A stretch of 64,000 nt of DNA from the NCBI GenBank assembly GCA_007618135.1, contig PHFX01000001.1:1-64000 (forward strand). The letters run 5' to 3'. Each line of letters opens with the position of its first letter. The first letter of the stretch is position 1. Source of the DNA: Candidatus Brocadia sp. WS118 (lineage in GTDB: Bacteria > Planctomycetota > Brocadiia > Brocadiales > Brocadiaceae). Shown piece after piece: positions 23,850 to 32,853 of this stretch. The notes below the pieces were generated by a model that was given only the letters and a program-made list of their open reading frames with translations, had not been told where the DNA came from and did not search any database. The translations under genes and the position numbers were made by a program.

Positions 23850-25175
23850 ATGGAATCCCTACGTATTACGTATGTATTACCCGTTTATTGGCCTGTCATA
23901 GGTGGGTGCGAGCTCCACACCCATGAACTGGTTAAGAAGCTATGCGAGAGGCATACGGTTAATGTTATCACCCTGATCAGCAATCAAAAAGACAAGGAAA
24001 GAGGCCGAGAATTCTGGCATTCGTGTATCCTTTCAGCTCCTTCTACCCCTGAGATTTATTATGACCACAAAGCCACGGTAACAAGAATTGCGCTCAAGCC
24101 CTATGAAAAATATTTTTTGTATCTCCTGCTTCGTCTTCAAAGTCCGTGGTTACCAGGGAAGTTACGCAGATATGCTATGAATTTTCTGACGAATTTTTAC
24201 AAGAGAAAATTAATGAATAGTATAGGCGAGTGCGACGTTATCCATGGCATCCATGGCGATGTATCCTGGATAAGTTATGCAGCACTGAGAGTTGCGCGAA
24301 TGAGAGGCATCCCTTTCGTTTATACCCCCGTTTCTCATATTTTTCAGAAAGAAAAGGTGCTGAATCATTCATATATGAACACACGTTCTCTGCATATTTC
24401 AAATCTTCCCATGTCCATAAGGGGTTCCGTAAATGAAATCTGGCTTAAAACGTGTTATGAAGCAGATGCATTACTTACCATGACAGAGTTTGAAAGAAAT
24501 TTTTTTCTTGAGAATCATATCAATAAATATGCACATACCATAGGGGTGGGGCCAATCGTATCTGAGCGCCCTCCTGAAGATTTTAAAGAAAGATACGGGA
24601 TTAAATATAATCGGCTTGTTTTATTCCTTGGAAGAAATAATCGGGACAAGGGAATTCAAGAAATATTACTGGCAACACGGTTGGTATGGGAAAAGTTTCC
24701 AGACACCTGTTTCCTCTTCGCAGGTCCAATGGAATGGGGGATTGAAGAATTATTTCATCGCTACCAGGATTCCCGAATAATAACCGCAGGACCGCTTGAT
24801 GTGCATGAAAAATCCGCGGCCTTAAAGGCATGCGATATTCTCTGTGTGCCCTCCGTCACAGAAAGCCTGGGCGGTGTCTATCTGGAGGCATGGTTTTATG
24901 GAAAACCTATTATAGGAGCTGACATTTTATCTTCCCGTGAAATTACTGAAAATGGGAAAGGGGGGTTACTTGTTAAACCATCTCCTGATGAAATTGCTAA
25001 GGCCCTTCGGTTTTTATTAGAAAATCCCACGATAAGAGAAAAGATGGGATTGTGGGGAAGGCAACGAGTTTTAGAAAGATATAACTGGGAGATCATTTCC
25101 AGGAAGGTAGAAAAAATATATTATACCCTCTTACCCAAAAATCAAAATCTATCAAAGCAGAGAGAAACGAACTAA
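23850..25175 (+). CDS. glycosyltransferase family 4
   Basis: GT-B glycosyltransferase of 441 residues beginning YVLPVYWPVIGGCELHTHEL. The donor domain contains VLFLGRNNRDKGIQEIL and an E-x7-E motif in ESLGGVYLEAWFYGKPIIG. It follows the methyltransferase fragment and ends 30 bases before the next GT gene. The glycine-rich acceptor loop is GGCELH instead of the more usual GGxE-R. Confidence 0.87.
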   Translation: MESLRITYVLPVYWPVIGGCELHTHELVKKLCERHTVNVITLISNQKDKERGREFWHSCILSAPSTPEIYYDHKATVTRIALKPYEKYFLYLLLRLQSPWLPGKLRRYAMNFLTNFYKRKLMNSIGECDVIHGIHGDVSWISYAALRVARMRGIPFVYTPVSHIFQKEKVLNHSYMNTRSLHISNLPMSIRGSVNEIWLKTCYEADALLTMTEFERNFFLENHINKYAHTIGVGPIVSERPPEDFKERYGIKYNRLVLFLGRNNRDKGIQEILLATRLVWEKFPDTCFLFAGPMEWGIEELFHRYQDSRIITAGPLDVHEKSAALKACDILCVPSVTESLGGVYLEAWFYGKPIIGADILSSREITENGKGGLLVKPSPDEIAKALRFLLENPTIREKMGLWGRQRVLERYNWEIISRKVEKIYYTLLPKNQNLSKQRETN

Positions 25176-25204
25176 CCTATAATTTTGATTACACCATAAA
25201 AAGC

Positions 25205-26401
25205 ATGAGAAATAGAGAACAGGAAAAGAGGAAAACCATTATCTGCTTTTCTCATCTGGGCTGGGATCGTAATCTTTTTCAGCGCCCACAGCAGTTAATG
25301 CTACGGTTTTCAAAAAGGTTTAATGTCCTTTATGTCAGCGGTCATTCATTCCGGCAAATTTTTATTGATTTATTCCGCAGGAAAAAAATCCATAGCTACC
25401 ACGTCACGGATAATCTTGCAGTGTATTCACCCTTTGCACTACCTCCCATCCGAAAGTACTCTTCTCTCATAATACGTCTGAATAAAATTCTGTTGTCGTT
25501 CCTGGTCAAAAGAAGGCTGAAAAGGTTGAAATTTAAAGATCCGATATTGTGGATATACCACCCTAGGTACATTCATACGATTGGAGAATTTAAAGAGGAA
25601 TTAATTGTTTATGACTGCATGGACGATTTTACGTCACTCCTTTCCGCTTATGAAGACAGGGAAAGAAACGCCGGAAACGAAGAAGCGCTTTTAAAAAAAG
25701 CGGATATGGTTTTCGCGGGGGGCTATAGCATAGCAAATCTCAAAAGAGATTCCAGAGAGCGTATCCACGTATTCCCATCTGCTGTTGAAATAGATCATTT
25801 TAAGAATGCCCTTTCAGACGACCTGATATTGCCGGATGATATTAAAAATATTCCACACCCGATTCTCGGATACTGGGGCGCAATTGATGAGAGGGTGGAT
25901 CATGATTTGTTAAAAAAGCTGGCAATCAAGCATCCTGAGTGGTCGATTGTACTGTTAGGCCCCATTGTTAGGCATAATGCCGGAGACTTCTCTTATTTAC
26001 ATGAGATTAAAAACATCTTTTGGCTGGGACCAAAAGACTATTCTTTGCTCCCCAGTTATGCAAAGTCATTTGATGTCTGCCTGATTCCCTTTGTCCTGAC
26101 AAGAGAAGGAAGATCCCTGAGTCCTACAAAAACACTTGAATATCTCGCAACCGGCAAGCCTGTAGTTTCTACACCCGTAACTGACGTTGTAAGGTTTTAT
26201 GACAGTGTAATCGGGATTGCGGATGGCCCGGATGAGTTTGGAATGGCAGTATTGAGGTGCATGAAAGAAGATAACACGTCTATGAAACAAAAAAGAATAA
26301 ACTTTACCAGGAACAGATCCTGGGAGGATACCGTAGATAACATGGAAAAGCTGATCCTGGATAAGATACAAGAAAAGACATCTGTGAGGCAAAGCCTATG
26401 A
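25205..26401 (+). CDS. TuaH-like glycosyltransferase, paralog 1
   Basis: GT-B-type protein of 398 residues starting TIICFSHLGWDRNLFQRPQQ, the pattern of family-1/TuaH-like glycosyltransferases. It shares the layout ILWIYHPRYIHTIGEFKEEL, VYDCMDDF, HVFPSAVEIDHFK, GYWGAIDERVDHDLL and SPTKTLEYLATGKPVVST with the gene at 28080, so these are two paralogs flanking the FAD protein. A hairpin follows at 26422-26465. Confidence 0.85.
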   Translation: MRNREQEKRKTIICFSHLGWDRNLFQRPQQLMLRFSKRFNVLYVSGHSFRQIFIDLFRRKKIHSYHVTDNLAVYSPFALPPIRKYSSLIIRLNKILLSFLVKRRLKRLKFKDPILWIYHPRYIHTIGEFKEELIVYDCMDDFTSLLSAYEDRERNAGNEEALLKKADMVFAGGYSIANLKRDSRERIHVFPSAVEIDHFKNALSDDLILPDDIKNIPHPILGYWGAIDERVDHDLLKKLAIKHPEWSIVLLGPIVRHNAGDFSYLHEIKNIFWLGPKDYSLLPSYAKSFDVCLIPFVLTREGRSLSPTKTLEYLATGKPVVSTPVTDVVRFYDSVIGIADGPDEFGMAVLRCMKEDNTSMKQKRINFTRNRSWEDTVDNMEKLILDKIQEKTSVRQSL

Positions 26402-26421
26402 CCGATAAAACACAGTTGTAA

Positions 26422-26465
26422 GTTGTAAGATTTAAGTTTTCAACTTACAACTTAAATCTCACAAC
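26422..26465. repeat. 17-bp inverted repeat between glycosyltransferase and FAD-protein genes
   Basis: Arms 26422-26438 and 26449-26465 (GTTGTAAGATTTAAGTT / AACTTAAATCTCACAAC) pair at 16 of 17 positions with a 10-base loop. There is no U-run, so read-through is likely. It may modulate expression within the transcript. Confidence 0.6.
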
Positions 26466-26518
26466 TATTCTTAACAACTTGACTCATTTGTAAAGATAAA
26501 CCGCAGATAAAGATTTTA

Positions 26519-27874
26519 ATGAAAGGGCATATGAAAAAAATTATCGTTTTAGGTGCCGGCCCTACTGGTCTTGGGGCAGCTTACAGATTACACGAAATCG
26601 GATATGAGAACTGGAATATTTATGAAAAAAACCATTACGTTGGCGGTCTCTCTGCTAGTTTTAAGGATAAACAAGGATTTACCTGGGACATAGGGGGACA
26701 CATAATATTTTCAAACAACGACCGGTTTAATCGATTACTAGACAATGTGTTATACAATGAGGCGCTTACTTTTAAAAGAGAGAGCTGGATTTGGCTCAAG
26801 GATAGTTTTATTCAGTACCCTTTTCAGAACAATTTTCACACGCACCCGGATAAGGAGCTTGTATTTGAATGCGTTTCAGGGCTTTTCGATGTACTTCATA
26901 AAAAAGGCTCTTACAAAAACTTCGAGGAATGGATTTACCATTTTTTTGGTGAAGGAATTGCCAGATATTTTATGATTCCTTACAATAACAAGGTATGGGC
27001 ATGTCCCTTAAACAAAATGGATTATAACTGGATAGCCGAAAGGGTAAGCATTATCGACCTCAAGAGGATCCTTAAAAATATCATCTCTCAGAAAGATGAC
27101 AGCGACTGGGGACCGAATAATACCTTCCGGTATCCTCTTTTTGGGGGCACAGGCGGCTTGTTTCATAAGTTCTTGCCCCATACGCACGGCCATCTTTCCT
27201 TAAAGAAAAATGCCGTAAAAATCGCCTCTGACAGAAAGGAGGTCATTTTTGAAGACGGAGAAAAGACTTCTTATGACGTGTTAATCACCACGATACCTCT
27301 GACCGAACTCCTGGATAAAATGGAAGACAAACCTGATTGGCTAGGAAGATCTGCGGAAGAATTCTTCTGGAATAGAGGATACATGGTAGGCATTGGCATT
27401 AAAAAGCCTTGCCCCAGCAATAAAAACTGGATCTATTTCCCCGGGAACGATTCTCCTTTTTATCGGGTTACCTATCTCTCCAACTATTCCCCAAACATGA
27501 CACCGAAGGGAGAATTTTTTTCTTTTCTGGCAGAGACTTCTTACTCAAGACTTAAGACCGTGTCAAAAGAAACCATCGTAGAGGAAACTATTCAGGGATT
27601 GATCAACTCAAAACTCTTACAAGAGGAAGACAGGTCCCTGATAACTTCAATTTTTCTCATTGATGTGCCTTATTCTTTTCCTATTCCTTTCTTGGGGAGA
27701 GACAACGCGGTAAAGAATATTCAGTCATTTCTGTCAGAACGTAAAATCTATTCACGGGGAAGATTTGGGGGTTGGAAATACGAGGTTGGCAATATGGACC
27801 ATTCGGTAATGCAGGGGATGGAGATTGTAGATAAAATACTGCTGGATAAAGAAGAGACGGTATATAAAATCTGA
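26519..27874 (+). CDS. FAD-dependent UGM/protoporphyrinogen-oxidase-like protein
   Basis: Protein of 451 residues with an N-terminal dinucleotide-binding motif (VLGAGPTGLGAAYRL), the GGLSASF loop, a conserved TWDIGGHIIFSN segment and late GRFGGWKYEVGNMDHSVMQG, as in the amine-oxidase/protoporphyrinogen-oxidase/UDP-galactopyranose-mutase superfamily. Such proteins often stand next to TuaH-like GTs and are thought to rearrange or oxidise nucleotide-sugars. Two in-frame ATGs, 26519 and 26531, are possible; the second has AAGGG close by. Confidence 0.82.
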   Translation: MKGHMKKIIVLGAGPTGLGAAYRLHEIGYENWNIYEKNHYVGGLSASFKDKQGFTWDIGGHIIFSNNDRFNRLLDNVLYNEALTFKRESWIWLKDSFIQYPFQNNFHTHPDKELVFECVSGLFDVLHKKGSYKNFEEWIYHFFGEGIARYFMIPYNNKVWACPLNKMDYNWIAERVSIIDLKRILKNIISQKDDSDWGPNNTFRYPLFGGTGGLFHKFLPHTHGHLSLKKNAVKIASDRKEVIFEDGEKTSYDVLITTIPLTELLDKMEDKPDWLGRSAEEFFWNRGYMVGIGIKKPCPSNKNWIYFPGNDSPFYRVTYLSNYSPNMTPKGEFFSFLAETSYSRLKTVSKETIVEETIQGLINSKLLQEEDRSLITSIFLIDVPYSFPIPFLGRDNAVKNIQSFLSERKIYSRGRFGGWKYEVGNMDHSVMQGMEIVDKILLDKEETVYKI

Positions 27875-27888
27875 TCCAACTGCTCGCA

Positions 27889-27966
27889 ACCAAACTCCTG
27901 TTTGGGAGCGTAATGGACGAGAAACTCAGTTTCTCTGCAATTGCGTTCACAAACGGAGTTTGGGAA
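27889..27966. repeat. dispersed repeat, family E, copy 2
   Basis: CCAAACTCCTGTTTGGGAG hairpin, then CGTAATGGACGAGAAACTCAG and CTCTGCAA, matching 6990-7042 with few differences. Here an extra ACAAACGGAGTTTGGGAAC closes a larger palindrome. It occupies the 200-bp gap after the FAD-protein gene; no gene is seen in the rest. Confidence 0.65.
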
Positions 27967-28079
27967 CAAGCAGTGGCGGTTTATTGAAAGGCAATTTCCA
28001 AATCTCTAAAATGTTGCTTACTATGTAATAAAAGGCCTTTGGCCTCTGTGGTTTGCAGTTTTTAGGGGTAAACAATTTG

Positions 28080-29270
28080 ATGCTAAAAAATGAAAATATC
28101 ATCTGCATCTCGTGGCTGGTCTGGGATTCAATTCCTCTTGTGATGCATCAGATGATGACAAGGCTGGCAAGGAACAACAGGGTCTTGTTTGTAGACCCAC
28201 CCGTGGCGTATAGCAACCTGATCATCCGCCCTTCCCTGTGGAAAGACCGCCTGAAAAAAACATTTCTGTGGTTGCGAGGTGTGCGCCAAATAAACGACAC
28301 CATGTATGTTTATTATCCGCCTCCGCTGTTATTACAGTACGGGCACGTTAAAAAAGTAGATACCTTAAACCAGTCTTTTATTGCATCCGCCATTGCAAAA
28401 ACGGCCAAACGCCTGAGTTTTACAAATCCAATCGTATGGATCTATCATCCCTATGCCATCCATCCCGGGGGAGAGTTTGGAGAAAAATTGGTTTGTTATG
28501 ATTGCAATGACGACGTGGGTTTTTTCTTTTGCTATCACTTCAATAAAAAGAACCGATTGTCCGATATTGAGGAGAGACTGGTGAAAAGTGCTGACGTCGT
28601 ATTTACCACGTCTAAATATCTCTATCGGATCCGAAGGGGACAAAATCCCAACACGCATTATCTTCCTTCCGGCGTTGATATTGAACTCTTTAAACAAACT
28701 CAATCCCCGGCCTGTAAGATTGCACCAGAATTGGAAGGTATTCCCACTCCGGTTATTGGTTTTATTGGTGGCATGATCAACTCCAAGATGAATTGGGGAT
28801 GGATAAAAGAGGCCTCAATCGCAAGGCCACAGTGGAACTTTGTCTTCGTTGGACCATGCGTCGAGAACCCTCCCACCTACATTATACAGCAAAATAATAT
28901 TGTATTTGCAGGAGCTAAACCGCAAAATCTTTTACCATCTTATATCAAAGGTTTTGACGTATGCCTAATTCCTTACCAGGGAGAGGATTTTTTAAAGGCA
29001 TGCCAGCCAACAAAGGCATTTGAATATCTTGCTGCTGGAAAACCTGTCGTGTCCTCCTGGATTCCAGAGCTGGAAGATTACCAGGATATAATCTTTCTGT
29101 CCCGAGATTCAAAGGAATTCATGGAGAATATTGAGGCTGCGTTAGTGCATGGGAAAAATGATGAGATTGTTAAATCATATATTCAAACTGTTCAGGAATA
29201 TACCTGGGATGATCGGGTGGAAAAGGCTTCAGAACTTATTCGTGGATTACTAAAAGCAGAAACTTTATAA
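28080..29270 (+). CDS. TuaH-like glycosyltransferase, paralog 2
   Basis: Protein of about 396 residues with ICISWLVWDSIPLVMHQMM, IVWIYHPYAIHPGGEFGEKL, VCYDCNDDVGFFF, HYLPSGVDIELFK, GFIGGMINSKMNWGWI and QPTKAFEYLAAGKPVVSS, each aligning with the gene at 25205. The ATG at 28080 is taken as start; an in-frame TTG at 28053 would add 9 residues. It is 8 bases from the GT9 gene downstream, so they are co-transcribed. Confidence 0.85.
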   Translation: MLKNENIICISWLVWDSIPLVMHQMMTRLARNNRVLFVDPPVAYSNLIIRPSLWKDRLKKTFLWLRGVRQINDTMYVYYPPPLLLQYGHVKKVDTLNQSFIASAIAKTAKRLSFTNPIVWIYHPYAIHPGGEFGEKLVCYDCNDDVGFFFCYHFNKKNRLSDIEERLVKSADVVFTTSKYLYRIRRGQNPNTHYLPSGVDIELFKQTQSPACKIAPELEGIPTPVIGFIGGMINSKMNWGWIKEASIARPQWNFVFVGPCVENPPTYIIQQNNIVFAGAKPQNLLPSYIKGFDVCLIPYQGEDFLKACQPTKAFEYLAAGKPVVSSWIPELEDYQDIIFLSRDSKEFMENIEAALVHGKNDEIVKSYIQTVQEYTWDDRVEKASELIRGLLKAETL

Positions 29271-29278
29271 TAAGAAAA

Positions 29279-30436
29279 ATGTGCAGTATTATTAAATTAA
29301 AAAAGGTATTGGGACATTTCGTACTCATCGTTTTGGAAAGAATATGTTATTTTTTCGTTAAAAATACCCAAATTGATTCACAAGCGATTAAGAAGATTCT
29401 TGTTTCAAGCGGCGGAGGCGGTATCGGCGATCTTCTTCTTGCTCTGCCTGCAATAGAATTTTTCAGTTTAAATTTTCCTCATGCTTCAATTTCCCTGCTA
29501 GCTTCTTCTGAAAATCTGGAGGTTTTACCACTTTTTCCTGGGAGGGCAATCATTTCAGAGGTAATAGATTATGATGCAAGGGGAAGGCACAAAGGTCTTC
29601 TCAAAAAGCTGTTGCTCATACTTTCTTTAAGAAAGAGACATTTTAACCTTTCTTATTTTCCAAGCAGGGGAGAAGGCATGAGAAAAGAGGCTCTTATGAG
29701 CTTCTTTATCGGCGCTTCAAATAGACTTGGATTTAGTAAAGGACCTGTCGGATTGTTAAATACGGTAAACGTAGAATTACAAGATGATGTCTCCCTCTTA
29801 GACCAAAATTTGGCCATTTTGAGTGCAGCAAAATTAAGCGTACAAAGGCCAGCAAAGATGTTAGCAATACCAGGAAAAGACTTATTGGAAGCACGAATCG
29901 CATTAGAGCATCTGATTCCAAACAATATGTTTCCGATAATTTCAATTCATCCTGGTGCTGTGTGGCATTCTAAGAATAAATGTTGGCCGATTGAAAAATT
30001 CATTTCCCTTATAAGATGCCTTCTTGAAGAATTTAATGCTAAGATACTTATCGTTGGCAGTAAGAATGAACTACCAATAAGCAGGATACTTTCTGAGCAT
30101 ATTCAAAATCCGTCTGTTTTAGATATGATAGGGAAGACGACGATTGTGCAAATGGCTGCCTTTATTCAGCAATCTCATTTGTTTATAGGGAATGATTCAG
30201 GACCACTTCATATTGCCCTTTTTTTAAATGTGCCTTCTATTGCAATATTTGGTTCTACCTCCCCAAAACAGATTTTACATTCAGAAAAAAATTGTACTAT
30301 CGTACGGAAAAATCTCACTTGCAGCCCATGCTATTTGCATCAGCCTTCGTTTCAATATCTCTGTAATGACATTCGCTGTTTAAAAGAAATAACCGTAGAT
30401 GAAGTTTTGGGTGTAGCAAAAAAGGTATTAACGTAA
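29279..30436 (+). CDS. glycosyltransferase family 9 (heptosyltransferase-like)
   Basis: Protein of 385 residues with GGGGIGDLLLALPAIEFF, ISIHPGAVWHSKNKCWP (donor-domain signature) and LFIGNDSGPLHIALFLNVPSIAIFG, all hallmarks of the GT9 ADP-heptose transferase fold. A C-terminal CSPCYLHQP...CNDIRC cysteine cluster is common in this family. It presumably adds a heptose or similar sugar to the repeat unit or lipid core. It starts 8 bases after the previous gene and ends 5 bases before the GT2. Confidence 0.88.
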   Translation: MCSIIKLKKVLGHFVLIVLERICYFFVKNTQIDSQAIKKILVSSGGGGIGDLLLALPAIEFFSLNFPHASISLLASSENLEVLPLFPGRAIISEVIDYDARGRHKGLLKKLLLILSLRKRHFNLSYFPSRGEGMRKEALMSFFIGASNRLGFSKGPVGLLNTVNVELQDDVSLLDQNLAILSAAKLSVQRPAKMLAIPGKDLLEARIALEHLIPNNMFPIISIHPGAVWHSKNKCWPIEKFISLIRCLLEEFNAKILIVGSKNELPISRILSEHIQNPSVLDMIGKTTIVQMAAFIQQSHLFIGNDSGPLHIALFLNVPSIAIFGSTSPKQILHSEKNCTIVRKNLTCSPCYLHQPSFQYLCNDIRCLKEITVDEVLGVAKKVLT

Positions 30437-30441
30437 AAATC

Positions 30442-31626
30442 ATGGTATGCAGCATTCTCTTGTTCATCGGGTTCCTCTTTTTTCCTATATCTTTTTACCT
30501 GTTTATTACCATACTCATGGGTGTGTGGAGGATAAAAGATAGTGCTGAAATACCTTCCCCATTGAAGAAATTTGCCGTTATAATTCCAGCACATAATGAA
30601 GAGAAAATCATTGAAAATGCATTACACAGCATCATAAATGTTGAATATCCATCTTCTCTTTTTGATATTTATACGATTGCAGATAATTGCACTGATAATA
30701 CTGCTGAAATATCCAGAAAAATGAACGTTCAATGCCTTGAAAGATTCGATCCAGAGCACAGGGGGAAGGGGCATGCATTGAAATGGTTTTTAAAATACGC
30801 TATAGAAAACAATTTCTCACATGATGTTTTTTTAATAATCGATGCCGATTCCGTTGTGGATAAAAATATTCTCAAAGTTATGAATAAGAAATTTTGCGAA
30901 GGCACGCTGGCATTAAACGCACGATATGAGATTCTGTCCCCGGAAAGTTCTGTTACCGCAAGCATTGCCTTTCTTGGTTTTCTGCTAAGAAACCTCAGAT
31001 ACAAAGGATTGAGTTTACTGGGAGGTTCGGCACAGTTCCTGGGCAATGGCATGGCTTTCACCTTCGATGTGATAAAAAAAAACGGCTGGTGTGCTACTTC
31101 AATAACCGAGGATAGGGAACAATGGGCAATTCTTCATCTTAATGGAGTAAGAGTAGAATTTGTTGACGATGTGTGTGTTTCGGCTATTATGCCAGGAACA
31201 TTTGAAGATTTCAGGGTACCCAGGGCAAGATGGGACATAGGAAGTTTCGCAGTAAATAAAAAATACATCGTTCCCTTTTTTAAAATCTTTCTGGAAAAGA
31301 GGGATTTAGCCTCTTTTTTCACCTTCCTTGAAATATTAACACCACCTTTTACCTATTATTTCTCTCTGAATATAATGTTTTTGCTTGTTGATTTATTTAT
31401 TCGATCAGATCATCTTACCTTTTTTCCTGATCTATTATGGACGGCAAATAATCTTCTCTTGTTTATAAGTGTAATTTTAAGCTTATTGAGCACAAAGAAG
31501 AATTTTAGGCTGTATAAGAATCTATTATTTTATATTCCTGTATTTGTTCCCTGGAGAATTTGGAATCTTATAAGGGGTTATCTGCTAAGTAGCAGGTCAG
31601 AATGGATAAGGTCAAAAAGAGGCTAA
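30442..31626 (+). CDS. glycosyltransferase family 2, membrane-associated
   Basis: Protein of 394 residues: N-terminal transmembrane helix (about residues 1-25), GT-A domain with FAVIIPAHNEEKIIENAL, DNCTDNT, LIIDADS, ITEDREQW and PRARWDIGS (RW motif), then two or three C-terminal helices (PPFTYYFSLNIMFLLVDLFI..., LLFISVILSLLS). The arrangement resembles cellulose/hyaluronan-synthase-like GT2s, which polymerise or transfer from the cytosolic face. Confidence 0.88.
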   Translation: MVCSILLFIGFLFFPISFYLFITILMGVWRIKDSAEIPSPLKKFAVIIPAHNEEKIIENALHSIINVEYPSSLFDIYTIADNCTDNTAEISRKMNVQCLERFDPEHRGKGHALKWFLKYAIENNFSHDVFLIIDADSVVDKNILKVMNKKFCEGTLALNARYEILSPESSVTASIAFLGFLLRNLRYKGLSLLGGSAQFLGNGMAFTFDVIKKNGWCATSITEDREQWAILHLNGVRVEFVDDVCVSAIMPGTFEDFRVPRARWDIGSFAVNKKYIVPFFKIFLEKRDLASFFTFLEILTPPFTYYFSLNIMFLLVDLFIRSDHLTFFPDLLWTANNLLLFISVILSLLSTKKNFRLYKNLLFYIPVFVPWRIWNLIRGYLLSSRSEWIRSKRG

Positions 31627-31708
31627 CTTGCCTTTCCTTTCAAAATTTGGATTTTTACAAAACGAATGAGGGAAATGAGAGGAGATACATCCTTTCAAAA
31701 GTACTTTT

Positions 31709-32812
31709 ATGAAAATACTGCACATCTTTAAGGATTATTATCCCGTAGTAGGTGGAATAGAGAATCACATTAAAATACTTGCTGAATCTGAATCAGAAAA
31801 TGGCTTTGATGTTACCGTGCTTACAACTTCGCCTTCGAAAGAAACAACTATAGAAATTATAAATTCGGTTAGAGTAATTAAAGCATCGCGTATAACAACG
31901 GTTTCCCGTGCGCCAATAAGCATTTCTCTTTTCAAGTGGATTCGCAAATTAAATGTAGATATCACCCATATTCATTTTCCTTACCCTATCGGCGAATTTG
32001 CACACTTATTGTTTGGGCATTCATTACGCACTATTATTACTTACCACAATGACATAATAAAGCAAAAATACTTATTAAAACTCTATAAACCGTTTCTTTT
32101 GAGCGTCTTCAAAAAGGCAGATTGTATCATTACAACTTCTCCACAATTAATTCAGACTTCTCCGATTCTTAATTATTTTAGGGATAAATGCAAAGTGATT
32201 CCGTATGGCATCGATATTGATAGATTTAGCAAACCCGATAAAGTTGTATCGGACACGTTAAGAAAAAGATTCAATTCTGATTCTATTGTATTATTCGTTG
32301 GTCGTCTCCGTTATTTTAAAGGTTTGGAATACTTGATAGATGCGATGAAGTTGGTAAATGCCACATTATTGATAATCGGAAAAGGTAACGAAGAAAGTAC
32401 CTTAAAAGCAAAGGTATCTAAGGAAGGGTTGAAGAATAAAGTGGTTTTTTTAGGAGAAATTGCTCATAATGATCTGCCAGAATATTTTGATTTGTGTGAT
32501 ATTTTTGTCTTGCCATCTTCTCACAGGAGCGAATCATTCGGTATTGTTTTAATCGAAGCAATGGCATGCGGCAAGGCGGTGATATCAACAGAATTAGGAA
32601 CAGGCACTAGTTTTATAAATATCCATGAAAAAACTGGGGTCGTTGTGCCGCCAAGAAATGCAGGTGAATTAGCAAACGCAATAAATCGGTTATTAATAAA
32701 TGAATCATTTAGAAAAGAATGCGAAACAAATGCAAAGAAACGTTCATTGGAATTTTCAAAGGAACATTTAACGAAAAGAATAATAGGCTTATATACAGAG
32801 GTTTTAAAATAA
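31709..32812 (+). CDS. glycosyltransferase family 4
   Basis: GT-B enzyme of 367 residues with HIFKDYYPVVGGIENHI, VLFVGRLRYFKGLEYLI and the E-x7-E motif in ESFGIVLIEAMACGKAVIS. It is shorter than the two upstream GT4 enzymes. A glycoside-hydrolase-like gene follows after 41 bases, probably in the same transcript. The acceptor and sugar are not known. Confidence 0.88.
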   Translation: MKILHIFKDYYPVVGGIENHIKILAESESENGFDVTVLTTSPSKETTIEIINSVRVIKASRITTVSRAPISISLFKWIRKLNVDITHIHFPYPIGEFAHLLFGHSLRTIITYHNDIIKQKYLLKLYKPFLLSVFKKADCIITTSPQLIQTSPILNYFRDKCKVIPYGIDIDRFSKPDKVVSDTLRKRFNSDSIVLFVGRLRYFKGLEYLIDAMKLVNATLLIIGKGNEESTLKAKVSKEGLKNKVVFLGEIAHNDLPEYFDLCDIFVLPSSHRSESFGIVLIEAMACGKAVISTELGTGTSFINIHEKTGVVVPPRNAGELANAINRLLINESFRKECETNAKKRSLEFSKEHLTKRIIGLYTEVLK

Positions 32813-32853
32813 TCCTACTCAAAATTATCACCTCTCATGAAAGGTATTTTAAA

